Below, in pieces: positions 25,550 to 34,251 of a stretch of DNA of 64,000 bases. Made by a program: the position numbers and the translations under genes. The stretch is from Dehalococcoidia bacterium (GTDB lineage: Bacteria; Chloroflexota; Dehalococcoidia; DSTF01; JACRBR01), in NCBI GenBank assembly GCA_021462855.1, contig JAJTXQ010000014.1, positions 292,042 through 356,041 on the forward strand, in the 5' to 3' direction. Every line of letters starts with the position of its first letter. Position 1 is the first letter of the stretch. The notes under the pieces were generated by a model that made no database searches, had not been told where the DNA came from, and saw nothing but the letters and a program-made list of their open reading frames with translations.

Positions 25550-26268
25550 GACCTCTCCCTCCGTTTCCACCATGCGGCCGCGGCCACCATTGCCGCGGCC
25601 GCAGCCAGGGCCAGCATCGACCACTGCGCGATGCGCATCGCGCCCGGAGCGTCGTCGTCGTCCGCCATCGCCTCTGCGAATCCGTCCTCCTGCAGCGTCT
25701 CGCGCTCCGGCGCTGGCGACGCGGAGTACGGCGCGCCATCGTCGCCCGCCGACGAACCGGCGGCGCCCTGCGGCGGGTCCGCCTCGGCGCCGGCGTCGCT
25801 GTCGGCCGTCGTGCCGGCGCCCGCTCCCTCCGCCAAAGGCGCCTCGGCGTTGCGTCGCATCTCGGCCGCGCCCTTGTCCTCCGCGGCCGTCATGGCCATC
25901 GGGCCGGCGCCATCCTCCCCGTTGGTCGACGCGTCCAACATGACAAGCGTCGCGAACATCACGAGCGCCGCCGCGCTGAGCGCAGGCATCGCCCGGTACC
26001 ACAGCGGCGACGGGCCACGCTTCGCCGCCGCCTCGACATCGGCGCGGCGCAGGCGGAACGAGCGCGGCGCATCGGCCTCCGGCATCGCGCGCAGCATCGC
26101 GCGGACCGAGCGCAACTCGCCGAGCCTGGAGCGACACACGTCACAGCCGGCGACATGCGACTCGAGCGCGGCAGCCTCGGCCGGCGCCAGCGCGCCGTCC
26201 GCAAGCGCGGACAGCGCCACGACGTCGGGTTTGTGAGTTCTGCGCAACATCGCTAACGGATTCTTCAC
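25546..26268 (-). CDS. zf-HC2 anti-sigma factor, membrane-bound
   Basis: The 240-residue protein has an N-terminal zinc anti-sigma domain with ESHVAGCDVCRSRL (His-x3-Cys-x2-Cys, residues ~38-45), a first transmembrane segment (~95-112), an external Ala/Glu/Asp-rich low-complexity stretch of ~90 residues, and a second hydrophobic segment near the C-terminus (~211-231) followed by KRRERS. It sits directly after an ECF sigma gene (56-nt gap) and would hold that sigma factor at the membrane until a signal releases it. The start could also be Met7. Two membrane spans are more than the usual one. Confidence 0.87.
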   Translation of the reverse strand: MKNPLAMLRRTHKPDVVALSALADGALAPAEAAALESHVAGCDVCRSRLGELRSVRAMLRAMPEADAPRSFRLRRADVEAAAKRGPSPLWYRAMPALSAAALVMFATLVMLDASTNGEDGAGPMAMTAAEDKGAAEMRRNAEAPLAEGAGAGTTADSDAGAEADPPQGAAGSSAGDDGAPYSASPAPERETLQEDGFAEAMADDDDAPGAMRIAQWSMLALAAAAAMVAAAAWWKRRERS

Positions 26269-26324
26269 AGGTTCACCGTGCTCCGGGCGCTACGCTGCGC
26301 GGCATGCCGCTCCGCCCGGTCAAT

Positions 26325-26945
26325 CTACAGACGCTCCCGTCCGCCCGTTTGTTCCCGCTCGCCCGCGAGCAGCGCCCGCAGCTTCTCGCGCCCGCGGGCG
26401 ATGCGCGACTTGACGGTGCCCAGGGACACTGCCGCCGCCGCCGCGATCTCCTCGTACGCGTAGCCGTGGATGTCGCACATCACCACGGCGAAGCGCTGGT
26501 CGGCGGGCAGCCGCAGCAGGGCCGCCTGCATCCGCGCGTGCTGCTCCGAGCGCAGCGCCGCGGACTCGGGGCCCGGCGCCGGGTCCGGCGGCTCGACCGG
26601 CGCGGTAGCGCCGGGCGCCGGCGCATCGAGCGAGACGGCGGGGCGACGGGCGCGGCGGCGCAACTCGTCGGTGCAGGCATTGGCCGCGATGCGCAGCAGC
26701 CACGCGCGGAAGTTCGCACCGCGGAACGTGCCGATCGCCCGCCACGCCGCGAAAAACGCCTCCTGCGTCCCATCCTCCGCTGCCGCCGGCGTGCCGACCA
26801 TTCGAAGGCAGAGGTTATACACCGCGCGCTCGTGCTCATCGACGAGCGCGTTGAATGCGTCGAGGTCGCCCTCGCGGGCGCGTGCGACGAGCTCGGCGCC
26901 GGCGTCCGGTGGGTCCGCGCTCGTCTCGGGCGAGGAAGTGGTCAT
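26325..26945 (-). CDS. ECF-type RNA polymerase sigma factor
   Basis: The 206-residue protein has region 2 (FNALVDEHERAVYNLCLRMVG…DGTQEAFFAAWRAIGTFRG) and region 4 with a helix-turn-helix (LPADQRFAVVMCDIHGYAYEEIAAAAAVSLGTVKSRIARGREKLRALL). A Pro/Ala-rich linker joins them. It directs RNA polymerase to a specific promoter set, probably envelope-related because of the downstream anti-sigma and SIMPL lipoprotein genes. A TAGAAT box lies 9 nt before ATG and there is no Shine-Dalgarno, so it may be leaderless. It is divergent from lepB. Confidence 0.94.
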   Translation of the reverse strand: MTTSSPETSADPPDAGAELVARAREGDLDAFNALVDEHERAVYNLCLRMVGTPAAAEDGTQEAFFAAWRAIGTFRGANFRAWLLRIAANACTDELRRRARRPAVSLDAPAPGATAPVEPPDPAPGPESAALRSEQHARMQAALLRLPADQRFAVVMCDIHGYAYEEIAAAAAVSLGTVKSRIARGREKLRALLAGEREQTGGRERL

Positions 26946-26954
26946 CGGGGGCGA

Positions 26955-26996
26955 ATTCTAACAGAGCCGCGGCGCAACGGATGCGCGTGCTAGAAT
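26955..26996. promoter_or_regulatory. divergent TAGAAT boxes (ECF sigma / lepB)
   Basis: TAGAAT on the minus strand (26960-26955) ends 9 nt before the sigma-factor ATG. TAGAAT on the plus strand (26991-26996) ends 10 nt before the lepB ATG. They are the same hexamer in mirror-image positions 30 bp apart. No good -35 element is seen for either. Confidence 0.45.
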
Positions 26997-27006
26997 AGGG
27001 CCGCAT

Positions 27007-27906
27007 ATGTCGAATGAATGGCCCGGCCGAGACCCCTCAGCCGGCGAGCCTCCGCCAACGCAACATCACTTTGATGACATCGAACGCGCGCCGGCGCCCG
27101 GCGACGCAGCGCCTTCAGGACGCCCTGCGCCATACGCCTACGAAGCTGACGTGACGGAAGTCCCGGCTTCGCTCGAACTGGCCTACACCTCCGCAGACCT
27201 GGGCCTGAGCCCGCACGCCGCCGAGCGCGCCTTCCCGTACGAGAAGCGCCGCCGTCGCGCGACGAGCGCGCGCCTGCGCCGTGTCGGCCGCGAGCTGGCG
27301 GAGACGGTGATCCTTGCCGTCCTCATCTTCTTTGCCGTCAAGGCCGTGGTCCAGAACTTCCGCGTCGAGGGCTCCAGCATGGAGCCGACGCTCTCCGGCG
27401 AGCAGTACCTGCTCGTGAACAAGGCGCTGTACTTCCGCGTCGACATGGAGCAGGTCCATCGCTTCCTGCCGTTCATCTCCGACGATGGCGGCCGCGAGCG
27501 GCACCTGTTCCGCGCCCCGCGGCGCGGCGACATCATCGTGTTCCGGTTCCACCTGGACACGAGCCGCGACTTCATCAAGCGCGTTATCGGCGTCCCCGGC
27601 GACACGGTCGAGGTGCGCGACGGCACGGTGTACATCAACGGCGCGCCGCTGAAGGAGGACTACATCCTCGCCAGCGCCAACTACAGCTACGGCCCGAAGA
27701 CGGTGCCGGACGGCCATTACTTCGTGCTCGGCGACAACCGGCGCAACAGCTTCGACTCGCATGCATGGGGCTCCAACTGCCCGCAGCAGCAGCAGTGCGA
27801 CTTCGTGCCGGAGGAGAACATCATCGGCCAGGCGTGGGTGTCGTACTGGCCGTTCGACAGCCTTGGCCTGATCGCGAACCGCAACCTCAAGCCGCAGGCG
27901 CCGTAG
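27007..27906 (+). CDS. lepB: signal peptidase I
   Basis: The 299-residue protein has one transmembrane segment (~100-117) after an unusually long cytosolic N-terminus of about 95 residues, rich in Pro and charged residues. Its periplasmic/extracytosolic catalytic domain shows the nucleophile Ser124 in EGSSMEPTL, the general base Lys191 in DFIKRVIGVPGD, and the GDNRRNSFDSHAWG box E. It removes signal peptides from exported proteins. ATG follows a TAGAAT box at 10 nt. An insert with NCPQQQQCDF sits within the catalytic domain and could form a disulphide. The gene is divergent from the ECF sigma gene. Confidence 0.95.
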   Translation: MSNEWPGRDPSAGEPPPTQHHFDDIERAPAPGDAAPSGRPAPYAYEADVTEVPASLELAYTSADLGLSPHAAERAFPYEKRRRRATSARLRRVGRELAETVILAVLIFFAVKAVVQNFRVEGSSMEPTLSGEQYLLVNKALYFRVDMEQVHRFLPFISDDGGRERHLFRAPRRGDIIVFRFHLDTSRDFIKRVIGVPGDTVEVRDGTVYINGAPLKEDYILASANYSYGPKTVPDGHYFVLGDNRRNSFDSHAWGSNCPQQQQCDFVPEENIIGQAWVSYWPFDSLGLIANRNLKPQAP

Positions 27907-27930
27907 ATAACGGACCGACACGCGAGCGCA

Positions 27931-27955
27931 GGCGCGAGCAGCATTCGCTCGCGCC
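27931..27955. terminator. hairpin between lepB and the convergent methyltransferase
   Basis: A 9-bp stem (27931-27939 with 27947-27955) encloses a 7-nt loop in the 63-nt gap. It is followed on the plus strand by TTGCCGTT, so a weak intrinsic stop. Confidence 0.5.
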
Positions 27956-27969
27956 TTGCCGTTGGCCGC

Positions 27970-29031
27970 CTACTTCCCGGCGACGAACGCGGCGTACAGC
28001 GGCTGGTCGAGCTCGAGCTCACGCACGTTGCGCAGTCCCGCCTCCCCCGCCATCGCCTCGATCTCGGCGCGCGAAAAGAAGCCGACGGCGTGGCCGCCCT
28101 TGGCGATCGCCTGCGGCACCTCGTAGAACAGGTCGATGTGCGCCAGCACCGCGTTGTACGTGCCCGTGCACTCCTCGATGCGTTCTGGCCCGCGGATCTC
28201 CGTGATCAGCAGCACTCCGTTGTCCTTTAACGCGCGCCGGGCGTTGGCGAGCACGACGCGCGCGTCATCCATCTCGTGCAGCGAGATCTGCGTGTAAATG
28301 AAGTCGAACGCGTCTTCGCTCGTCAGATCCTCGCCGCGCATCTCCTCGGCGTGCACACGCTCCGCCATCCCGGCGGCCTCGATGCGCTCGCGGGCGACGC
28401 CGACCGACGTCGCGTCGGAGTCGAGGCCGGTGACGCCGCACTCCGGGAAGGCGCGCCCGAGCGCCACCAGCCCCGCGCCCGCGCCGCACCCGATCTCGAG
28501 GATCGAGCCGCCGGATTGCAGGCGCTCGCTGAGCTCCGGCAGCGCGGGCAGCAGCACGCTCGGCAGGAACAGCTCGTACGCCGCCTTGCTGAACGCATGG
28601 ATCGACTCGACCATCTCGTGCCCGTACTCCGCGAACGGGATCCCCTCGCCCGTGCGCATGCACTCGGCGATGCGGTCGGCGAGGCGCGACTCGACGGCCG
28701 AGCTGGTCGCCAGTCCGGCCATGTACTGGAAGTCGCCGTCATCGAGCAAGAGCTGGTCCATGTACGGCGCCATCGTGAACCGGCCCGAGGCGGCGTCATA
28801 GCGGAGCAGCTCGCCGGCGAGCGCGGTACGCGCCCACGCGAGCACGTAGCGCGGATCCGCCGGCGCTCGCTCGGCCATCTCCTCGACGGTCAGCCCGGCC
28901 GGCGATGCGACGATCGCCTCGAACAGTCCCAGCTTGATGCCGTAGTACGCCATCCGCAGGGTGGCCGCGCCCGCGGCCCACTCGAAGACCTTCAGCGCCT
29001 GGACGTCCTTGCTGACGTACTCGTCCTGCAC
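27970..29031 (-). CDS. class I SAM-dependent methyltransferase with winged-helix dimerisation domain
   Basis: The 353-residue protein has an N-terminal winged-helix region (~15-85, GIKLGLFEAIVASPAGLTVEEMAERAPADPRYVLAWARTAL), common in small-molecule O-methyltransferases, a helical middle, and a Rossmann methyltransferase core (SILEIGCGAGAGLVALG, then LDSDATSVGVARERIEAAG, and FIYTQISLHEMDD). The C-terminus has FFSRAEIEAMAGEAGL. It probably methylates a small molecule; substrate unknown. I choose GTG 29031 because GAAGGGGA ends 6 nt before it; GTG 29037 is possible. The frame is open far upstream but without an authentic start. Confidence 0.85.
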   Translation of the reverse strand: MQDEYVSKDVQALKVFEWAAGAATLRMAYYGIKLGLFEAIVASPAGLTVEEMAERAPADPRYVLAWARTALAGELLRYDAASGRFTMAPYMDQLLLDDGDFQYMAGLATSSAVESRLADRIAECMRTGEGIPFAEYGHEMVESIHAFSKAAYELFLPSVLLPALPELSERLQSGGSILEIGCGAGAGLVALGRAFPECGVTGLDSDATSVGVARERIEAAGMAERVHAEEMRGEDLTSEDAFDFIYTQISLHEMDDARVVLANARRALKDNGVLLITEIRGPERIEECTGTYNAVLAHIDLFYEVPQAIAKGGHAVGFFSRAEIEAMAGEAGLRNVRELELDQPLYAAFVAGK

Positions 29032-29203
29032 GCGCACTCCCCTTCGGCGGCCACGCGGCCGCGCTGCACGAATACCACCGCCCGCCACGAAGCGATAGCG
29101 CGCCCGCCCGCGGGGCGCCGTGCCGATATAGGGGCATCGCGGGTTGCGGCGCCCGCCCGCCTCTCCGACAATGAGCGAAGAGGGAGCAGCGCGGAGGATC
29201 TCC

Positions 29204-29482
29204 ATGTTGCTGGCCAGGAAGCAGGTGGAAGCACGCCTGCGGTCGCTCAGCGGCTGGGAGCGCGACGACGACGGGATCGAGAAGGTGTACCGGTTCGCCG
29301 GGTTCGACGAGGCGATGGACTTCGTGAACCGCGTTGCCGGGCTCGCACGGGAGGCCGACCACCACCCGGAGATCAAGGTCTCGTACGACAGGGTGAAGCT
29401 GTCACTGAGCACGCACAGCGAGGGCGGCGTAACCGACAAGGACATCGAGTTCGCCGCGCGGATCGACGCACAGCAAGCCTGA
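29204..29482 (+). CDS. phhB: pterin-4a-carbinolamine dehydratase
   Basis: The 92-residue protein has the PCD fold signatures: LSGWERDDDGIEKVYRFAGFDEAMDFVNRVA, the active-site EADHHPEIKVSYDRVKLSLSTHSEGGVTDKDIEFA. It dehydrates 4a-hydroxytetrahydrobiopterin in pterin recycling and could also act as a coactivator-type dimer. The ATG at 29204 is chosen because GGAGG lies 6 nt upstream; ATG 29171 would add 11 residues without a ribosome site. No phenylalanine hydroxylase is nearby. Confidence 0.92.
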   Translation: MLLARKQVEARLRSLSGWERDDDGIEKVYRFAGFDEAMDFVNRVAGLAREADHHPEIKVSYDRVKLSLSTHSEGGVTDKDIEFAARIDAQQA

Positions 29483-29541
29483 ACCCCATCGGCTATCGTA
29501 GGTAAGGGAAACGACGCGCGACGCACGCCGACCGAGGAAAC

Positions 29542-30351
29542 TTGCAGCACGAATCGAAACCGGACCGCATCGGCGAGTGGTTCAAGCGCAACGGCAGTTT
29601 CCTCGCGCTGGCGGTCGTCGCCGTGTTCGTGCTGCTCCCGCGGATCTCGCCGTGGGATGGCTTGAACGACAACCTGAACGTCGTCTCCCGCCTCAGCGGC
29701 TGGATGATCGGCCGCCTCGAAACGCTGTTCCACGATTACGGGTACATCGTCGTCTTCTTCGGCGTGCTCGTGGAGAACGCGATGTTCCTCGGCCTTCTCG
29801 TGCCGGGTGCAGTGATCCTGATGCTCGCCGGCCTGTCTGCCGAGAACGGCTCGATCAACATCTGGGTCGTGTTCGGCCTCGCATGGATCGCGACGATCAT
29901 CGGCGACACGATCAGCTACATGATCGGGCGGCTCGGCTGGACCAAGTTCCTCGACCGCACCGGCATGGGCGAGATGATGGAAAAGGTGCGCGAGCCGATG
30001 GAGCAGCACAGCTCGTGGATCATCCTCGCGTACCACATGGCGGGGTACTCACGCGTCGTCGGGCCCGCCGCCGCCGGCCTGTTTCACATCCCGTACCGTA
30101 AGTGGGCGCCGCTCGATTACGCGGGCGGCCTCATCTGGGTGCTCTCATACACAGCGCTCGGCTACATCCTGGGCACGGCCGGGCTGGAGTTCGGAGACAC
30201 GAAGAGCATGGTGCGCTTCCTCGAGTGGTTCTTCCTCGGGCTGTTCGCGATCGCCATCGTGCTCGCGTACGTGCGGGCGAAGCGCAACGGCGGCGGCGGC
30301 GCGCCGCGGCGTCCCGCGACCGTGGTCGTTCCGGTGGATCGCGACGAGTAG
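29542..30351 (+). CDS. DedA-family (SNARE-associated) membrane protein
   Basis: The 269-residue membrane protein has an N-terminal hydrophobic segment (~20-34), then the DedA core: FHDYGYIVVFFGVLVENAMFLGLLVPGAVILMLAGLSA (amphipathic reentrant region), GDTISYMIGRLG, the conserved region with YHMAGYSRVVGPAAAGLFHIPYRKW, and two more segments. DedA proteins are proton-coupled lipid flippases/scramblases (undecaprenyl phosphate or phospholipid). TTG start with GAGGA upstream; TATCGT about 40 nt earlier is a possible -10. Its stop abuts the stop of the convergent gene (TAGCTA at 30349-30354). Confidence 0.9.
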   Translation: MQHESKPDRIGEWFKRNGSFLALAVVAVFVLLPRISPWDGLNDNLNVVSRLSGWMIGRLETLFHDYGYIVVFFGVLVENAMFLGLLVPGAVILMLAGLSAENGSINIWVVFGLAWIATIIGDTISYMIGRLGWTKFLDRTGMGEMMEKVREPMEQHSSWIILAYHMAGYSRVVGPAAAGLFHIPYRKWAPLDYAGGLIWVLSYTALGYILGTAGLEFGDTKSMVRFLEWFFLGLFAIAIVLAYVRAKRNGGGGAPRRPATVVVPVDRDE

Positions 30352-32463
30352 CTACGGCGGGTACGGCGCCTGCAGCAACGTATCGCCGTTCAGGACGTAG
30401 AGCGTATTCGTCCCCTCGTCGACGGCGACGGCGCGCAGGTCCGTGAACGAAGTGCTGACGATCTGCTTCATGAACTCGCCCGTCGCCGACGCGACGACGA
30501 TGCGCTTGTTGCCGCGGTCCGCCACGACGAGCCGGTTCGACCCCCGCAGCACCGACAGCGACGCCGGTTGCGCGAGCGGCCGGTCGATCCCCGCCAGCGG
30601 GAACGGCCGTTCGGTCTTGCCTTCGAACCGGCGGATGCCGACCCGCTCGTCGAGCACGTACACGTCCTCGCCCACCGCGATCTCCGTCGCCGACGAGAGG
30701 TCCGCGCCGTCGAGCAGTCCCGTGCGCTCGCTGTCGAAGCCGCCCTGGCCGGGCAGGTAGCGCCAGACCTGCGCGCCGTTCACGTCGAGCACATACAGGT
30801 TGCCGCTGGACGCTGCGATCGCGTCGAGCGAGCCCCAGCCATCGGCGCCACGCACCGTCATGGGCAGCGCGCCGCGGTCCGGGAAGTACACGAACGCCTG
30901 GCGCTGGTCATCGAGGATGAGCAGGCTCTGCGTCTGCTCCGCCCAGGCGATCAGCGCCGGCCGCCCGGCGGTGACGAAGCCCGCGGGCTCGCCTTCCTGC
31001 ATGATCGTCTCCGGCGCGGCGCCACCGGCGAGCGGGACGCGCAGCACGCGCTTCCCCTTCGCATCGACGAAGAACGCGTTGCCGCCGCCGGTCACGGTGT
31101 GCGTGACCGTCAGCGTGCCGGTCACCTGCTGCGCCAGGTCGACGACCGTCGTGAATTCGCGCACCTCGACGATCTGGTCGAGCACCCCGAGCGCGGCCGT
31201 GACATCGGCCTGCAGCGCGAGCAAGGTGCCATCGTCGTCGTGGATCTTCGCCGCGTCATCCAGCTTCGACTGCGCCTCGCCGAGCAGCTGGCGCTTGAGC
31301 CCCGCGTCACCTGTCGCCTGCGCGCGCGCGTTGGCGTCGCGGGCGCCGGCGATCAGCGTGTCGAACTTCGCCTCGCGGCTCTCCCGCACCGAGCCCGGCA
31401 GCTGGCAATACGCGACGATACCGAGCAACGCGAGCGTCAGCGCCGCGAACACCGCCAGCTTCGGGATGCGCAGCTGCGGCACCGGCAACATGCCCGTCGA
31501 GCGCTTGTAGCGCGGCGTCGAGCTGTCGCCGCGGATGCGCACGCCGGCGAGCGGCGGCGGCGCGGCCGACGCGGTGATCTCGCGCACGTGCTGGTTGATC
31601 GCGTGCGGCGGCAGCGACCCCTCCGATGCGCCGATCGATGCCGACGCCGAGACCGGCGCCCGGACCGGCGGCTCCGCAAGCAACACAGGCGCGGGCGCTG
31701 ACTCGGCGGACGGGCCCGTTTCCCCGGCGCCGGCGGCGGCCGCATCGGCGTCGTCCAACGGCGGCGGCTCGCGCAGCAGGAACTCCGGTGGCGCTTCCTC
31801 CTCCGGTTCCTCGAAACACGAGAGCATGATCAGCGCGATGTTTGGCTCGTCGCGGCAGAGCAGGTACAGCTCGGGGAGCGCGTCGTCGGCGCCCTTTGCC
31901 AGCACCCGGCGGATGTGTTCCGCCGTCGCGATGTCGTCGATGTGGCTGGACGCGAGCAGCACGAGGTCGCCCGGCTGCAGCGGAATGCGGCGCAGTCCCG
32001 GCTCGAACCGTTCGGCGATGCCGAGCGACCCTTCGAACGACGTGTCGTCCGGGTCGTAACGGCGGAACTCGCCGCCGGCCGAGAGCACGTAGGCCACGCT
32101 CGGCCCGACCTGCGCGAGATAGGCGTCCGTGTGCCGCAGCGCAAGGCAGCTCGCCCCCGCGCCGACGCGATGCTCCTTCAGGCTGTGGCGATTCCATTCG
32201 CGCAGGTGGTCGTGCGCCGCGCGCAGCGATCGCGTCAGCGCGCCGGTCAGCGACAGCGGGTCCTTTGAGTAGAGCTGCGAGATCACGTCGACCAGCTGCG
32301 ACGTGTACTCGACACTGCCGTGGTTCGCCGGCTCGATCAGGACGTAGAGCTCGTCCGCTTCTTCATCCGGTCGCTGGCGGATGAGGGAGCCGAGCCACGG
32401 GCCTTCCTCCGTGACGCGCCCCTCGACGACGCAGAACCGCCCCACCCACGTCCGGACCGGCAT
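30352..32463 (-). CDS. degenerate PP2C-like domain / TM / beta-propeller protein
   Basis: The 703-residue protein has three parts. Residues ~1-245 resemble a PP2C-type phosphatase fold (GAGASCLALRHTDAYLAQVGPSVAYVLSAGGEFRRY… GDLVLLASSHIDDI), but the first Asp-Gly metal motif is replaced by LIEPANHG, so it is likely not a phosphatase. A ~125-residue acidic, disordered stretch precedes one transmembrane segment (~370-390, LAVFAALTLALLGIVAYC). After a coiled coil (~395-450) comes a beta-propeller-like region (~480-703; repeated LYVLDV, YVLDERV, RLVVADRGNKRIVVA) outside the membrane. It probably links cytosolic and external states. The start is at ATG 32463 with GGGAGGGG just upstream. Confidence 0.75.
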   Translation of the reverse strand: MPVRTWVGRFCVVEGRVTEEGPWLGSLIRQRPDEEADELYVLIEPANHGSVEYTSQLVDVISQLYSKDPLSLTGALTRSLRAAHDHLREWNRHSLKEHRVGAGASCLALRHTDAYLAQVGPSVAYVLSAGGEFRRYDPDDTSFEGSLGIAERFEPGLRRIPLQPGDLVLLASSHIDDIATAEHIRRVLAKGADDALPELYLLCRDEPNIALIMLSCFEEPEEEAPPEFLLREPPPLDDADAAAAGAGETGPSAESAPAPVLLAEPPVRAPVSASASIGASEGSLPPHAINQHVREITASAAPPPLAGVRIRGDSSTPRYKRSTGMLPVPQLRIPKLAVFAALTLALLGIVAYCQLPGSVRESREAKFDTLIAGARDANARAQATGDAGLKRQLLGEAQSKLDDAAKIHDDDGTLLALQADVTAALGVLDQIVEVREFTTVVDLAQQVTGTLTVTHTVTGGGNAFFVDAKGKRVLRVPLAGGAAPETIMQEGEPAGFVTAGRPALIAWAEQTQSLLILDDQRQAFVYFPDRGALPMTVRGADGWGSLDAIAASSGNLYVLDVNGAQVWRYLPGQGGFDSERTGLLDGADLSSATEIAVGEDVYVLDERVGIRRFEGKTERPFPLAGIDRPLAQPASLSVLRGSNRLVVADRGNKRIVVASATGEFMKQIVSTSFTDLRAVAVDEGTNTLYVLNGDTLLQAPYPP

Positions 32464-32616
32464 ACCCCTCCCTGGCTGCATGCGCGCGTCGTGCGCGGCG
32501 CCCCGGTTGCCGCGCGTGATCCACCGCCCCACGCGCGCCCCCACCGGGCGCGCTGTCCCTCGTGCTGTCGGGAGATGGATGTCCGGACGGGATGCCGTCC
32601 GTGCGTGGCCGAGCGC

Positions 32617-32622
32617 ATTATA
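32617..32622 (-). promoter_or_regulatory. TATAAT -10 of the pseudo-PP2C gene
   Basis: A consensus TATAAT on the minus strand (32622-32617) lies about 155 nt before the start codon at 32463. No good -35 element is present at 17 bp. The 150-nt leader carries no feature I recognise. Confidence 0.45.
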
Positions 32623-32650
32623 CGCGCGCGATCCGCAAGCGGATATGACA

Positions 32651-32686
32651 AAACGGCGGCGATCGAAATATCGACCGCCGCCGTTT
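32651..32686 (-). terminator. intrinsic terminator after the thiolase gene
   Basis: Outer arms 32651-32661 and 32676-32686 pair over 11 bp; inside, after one mismatch, TCGA pairs with TCGA around a 4-nt loop. On the minus strand the stem ends in TTTTGTC. It lies 33 nt past the thiolase stop and before the promoter of the next minus-strand gene. Confidence 0.8.
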
Positions 32687-32719
32687 GACAGAACCCGTCC
32701 GGGTGATGCGTTACGTCAC

Positions 32720-34027
32720 CTACAGCGCCTCGACGATCGTCGAGATGCCCATGCCCGCGCCGATGCACTGCGTCGCCAGGCCGTAGCGCTTGCCCGATCG
32801 CCGGAGCTCGTGCGACACCGTCGAGACGAGCCGCGCGCCCGTCGCGCCGAGCGGATGGCCGATCGCGATCGAGCCGCCGTTCACGTTCACCCGGTCAAGC
32901 GGGATGCCGAGCTCGCGGCACGACGGGATGACCTGCGCCGCGAACGCCTCGTTGAACTCCACGCGGTCGATCTGGTCCGACGTGATGCCGGCGTGCTTCA
33001 TCGCCTTGTGCGTCGCCGGCACCGGGCCGAGGCCCATCACCTGCGGCTTCACGCCGCCGACGCCCATGCCGACGATCCGGGCGAGCGGCGCCAGTCCCAA
33101 CTGCAGCGCCTTCTTCTCGCTCATCAGCAGCGCCACCGAGATGCCGTCGTTCGTCGGGCACGAGTTCCCGGCGGTGATGCGGACCTCCTGGTTCCCGTAG
33201 CTCACGAGGCCGGCGATCGGCTTCAACTGGCCGAGCCCCTCGACGTTCGTACCCGGGCGCACGCACTCGTCGCGGTCGAAGACAACGTTCTTGCCGTGCT
33301 CTCCTTCGACCCATGCGCCCTGGTCGTCGAACACCGGCAGTTCGACCTCGAGCGGGATGATCTCGTCCTTGTAGACGCCCTTCTCCACCGCCGCGATGAC
33401 GCGCCGGTGGCTCTCCGCCGAGTACTCGTCCATCTCCTCGCGCGTGAGGCCGTAGACCTCGGCGACGTTCTGCGCCGTCTGCGTCATGCCAACCACGGGC
33501 GACGAGTCGAGGATGAAGTCGGGGAACGGCACCGAGAAGTACTTGTCGTGGTCCGGCGCCATGTTGCGCTGGATCTCGTTCTGTTCGACACGCTTGCGGT
33601 TGAAGTCGTTAACCCGGTTCTTCGTCGCCGGCACCATGTTGCCGCCGAGCGACCGGCCCATCCGCTCGATGCCGAGGGCGATGCCGCACTCCGTCGCGCC
33701 GACCATGATCGACTGCGCGACGCGGTGCAAAGTCTCCATGCTCGAGCCGCACTGACGGTTCGAATCGAACGAGCAGACCTCGGCCGGCAGGCCGGCGAGC
33801 CGCGCGACGTTGTTCGCGCCGATGTTCATGATCTCCGGCGAACCCATGACGTTGCCGAGGCCGATGTCCTCGATCATCCACGGGCTGACCTTCGGGTTGC
33901 GGTCGAGGAGCGCGCGAAGCACCGTCGCGGCAGCGTCATCGAGCCGCGTAGCGACGAGCGAGCCTCGCGCGCCACGGGCGAAACCTGACCGCACGCCGTC
34001 CACGAGGACAACGTTATTGAGTTCCAT
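32720..34027 (-). CDS. acetyl-CoA acetyltransferase / 3-ketoacyl-CoA thiolase
   Basis: The 435-residue thiolase shows the nucleophile Cys93 in NRQCGSSMET, NEAFAAQ, the GGSIAIGHPLGATGAR His motif, and the C-terminal catalytic Cys in CIGAGMGIST. It either condenses two acyl-CoA or cleaves 3-ketoacyl-CoA. It is somewhat longer than typical 390-residue thiolases, with an insert around residues 120-165. ATG has GGAGG 6 nt upstream. It stands alone, not in an obvious beta-oxidation operon; partner enzymes could be the ligase/hydratase pair at 6-8.5 kb. Confidence 0.95.
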   Translation of the reverse strand: MELNNVVLVDGVRSGFARGARGSLVATRLDDAAATVLRALLDRNPKVSPWMIEDIGLGNVMGSPEIMNIGANNVARLAGLPAEVCSFDSNRQCGSSMETLHRVAQSIMVGATECGIALGIERMGRSLGGNMVPATKNRVNDFNRKRVEQNEIQRNMAPDHDKYFSVPFPDFILDSSPVVGMTQTAQNVAEVYGLTREEMDEYSAESHRRVIAAVEKGVYKDEIIPLEVELPVFDDQGAWVEGEHGKNVVFDRDECVRPGTNVEGLGQLKPIAGLVSYGNQEVRITAGNSCPTNDGISVALLMSEKKALQLGLAPLARIVGMGVGGVKPQVMGLGPVPATHKAMKHAGITSDQIDRVEFNEAFAAQVIPSCRELGIPLDRVNVNGGSIAIGHPLGATGARLVSTVSHELRRSGKRYGLATQCIGAGMGISTIVEAL

Positions 34028-34251
34028 CGATACCTCCAGGATGTTTCTCGTAGAGCCGCCCGGCCAACGTGACCCGCCACGCCCCCGGCGCGGACCGCCG
34101 GTCCGGTCGCCGTCCGGAAAGGATAGTACAGGCTTCGCTTATGCACACGGCTGCCGGCCCCCCGATGGCGCGGCGGCGCGGAGGCACGCACCACGCTTCG
34201 GCGCGCGCTGCCCCCGTGTCGCCGGCACGCGGTCCCGCCCGCCCCCTGGCG

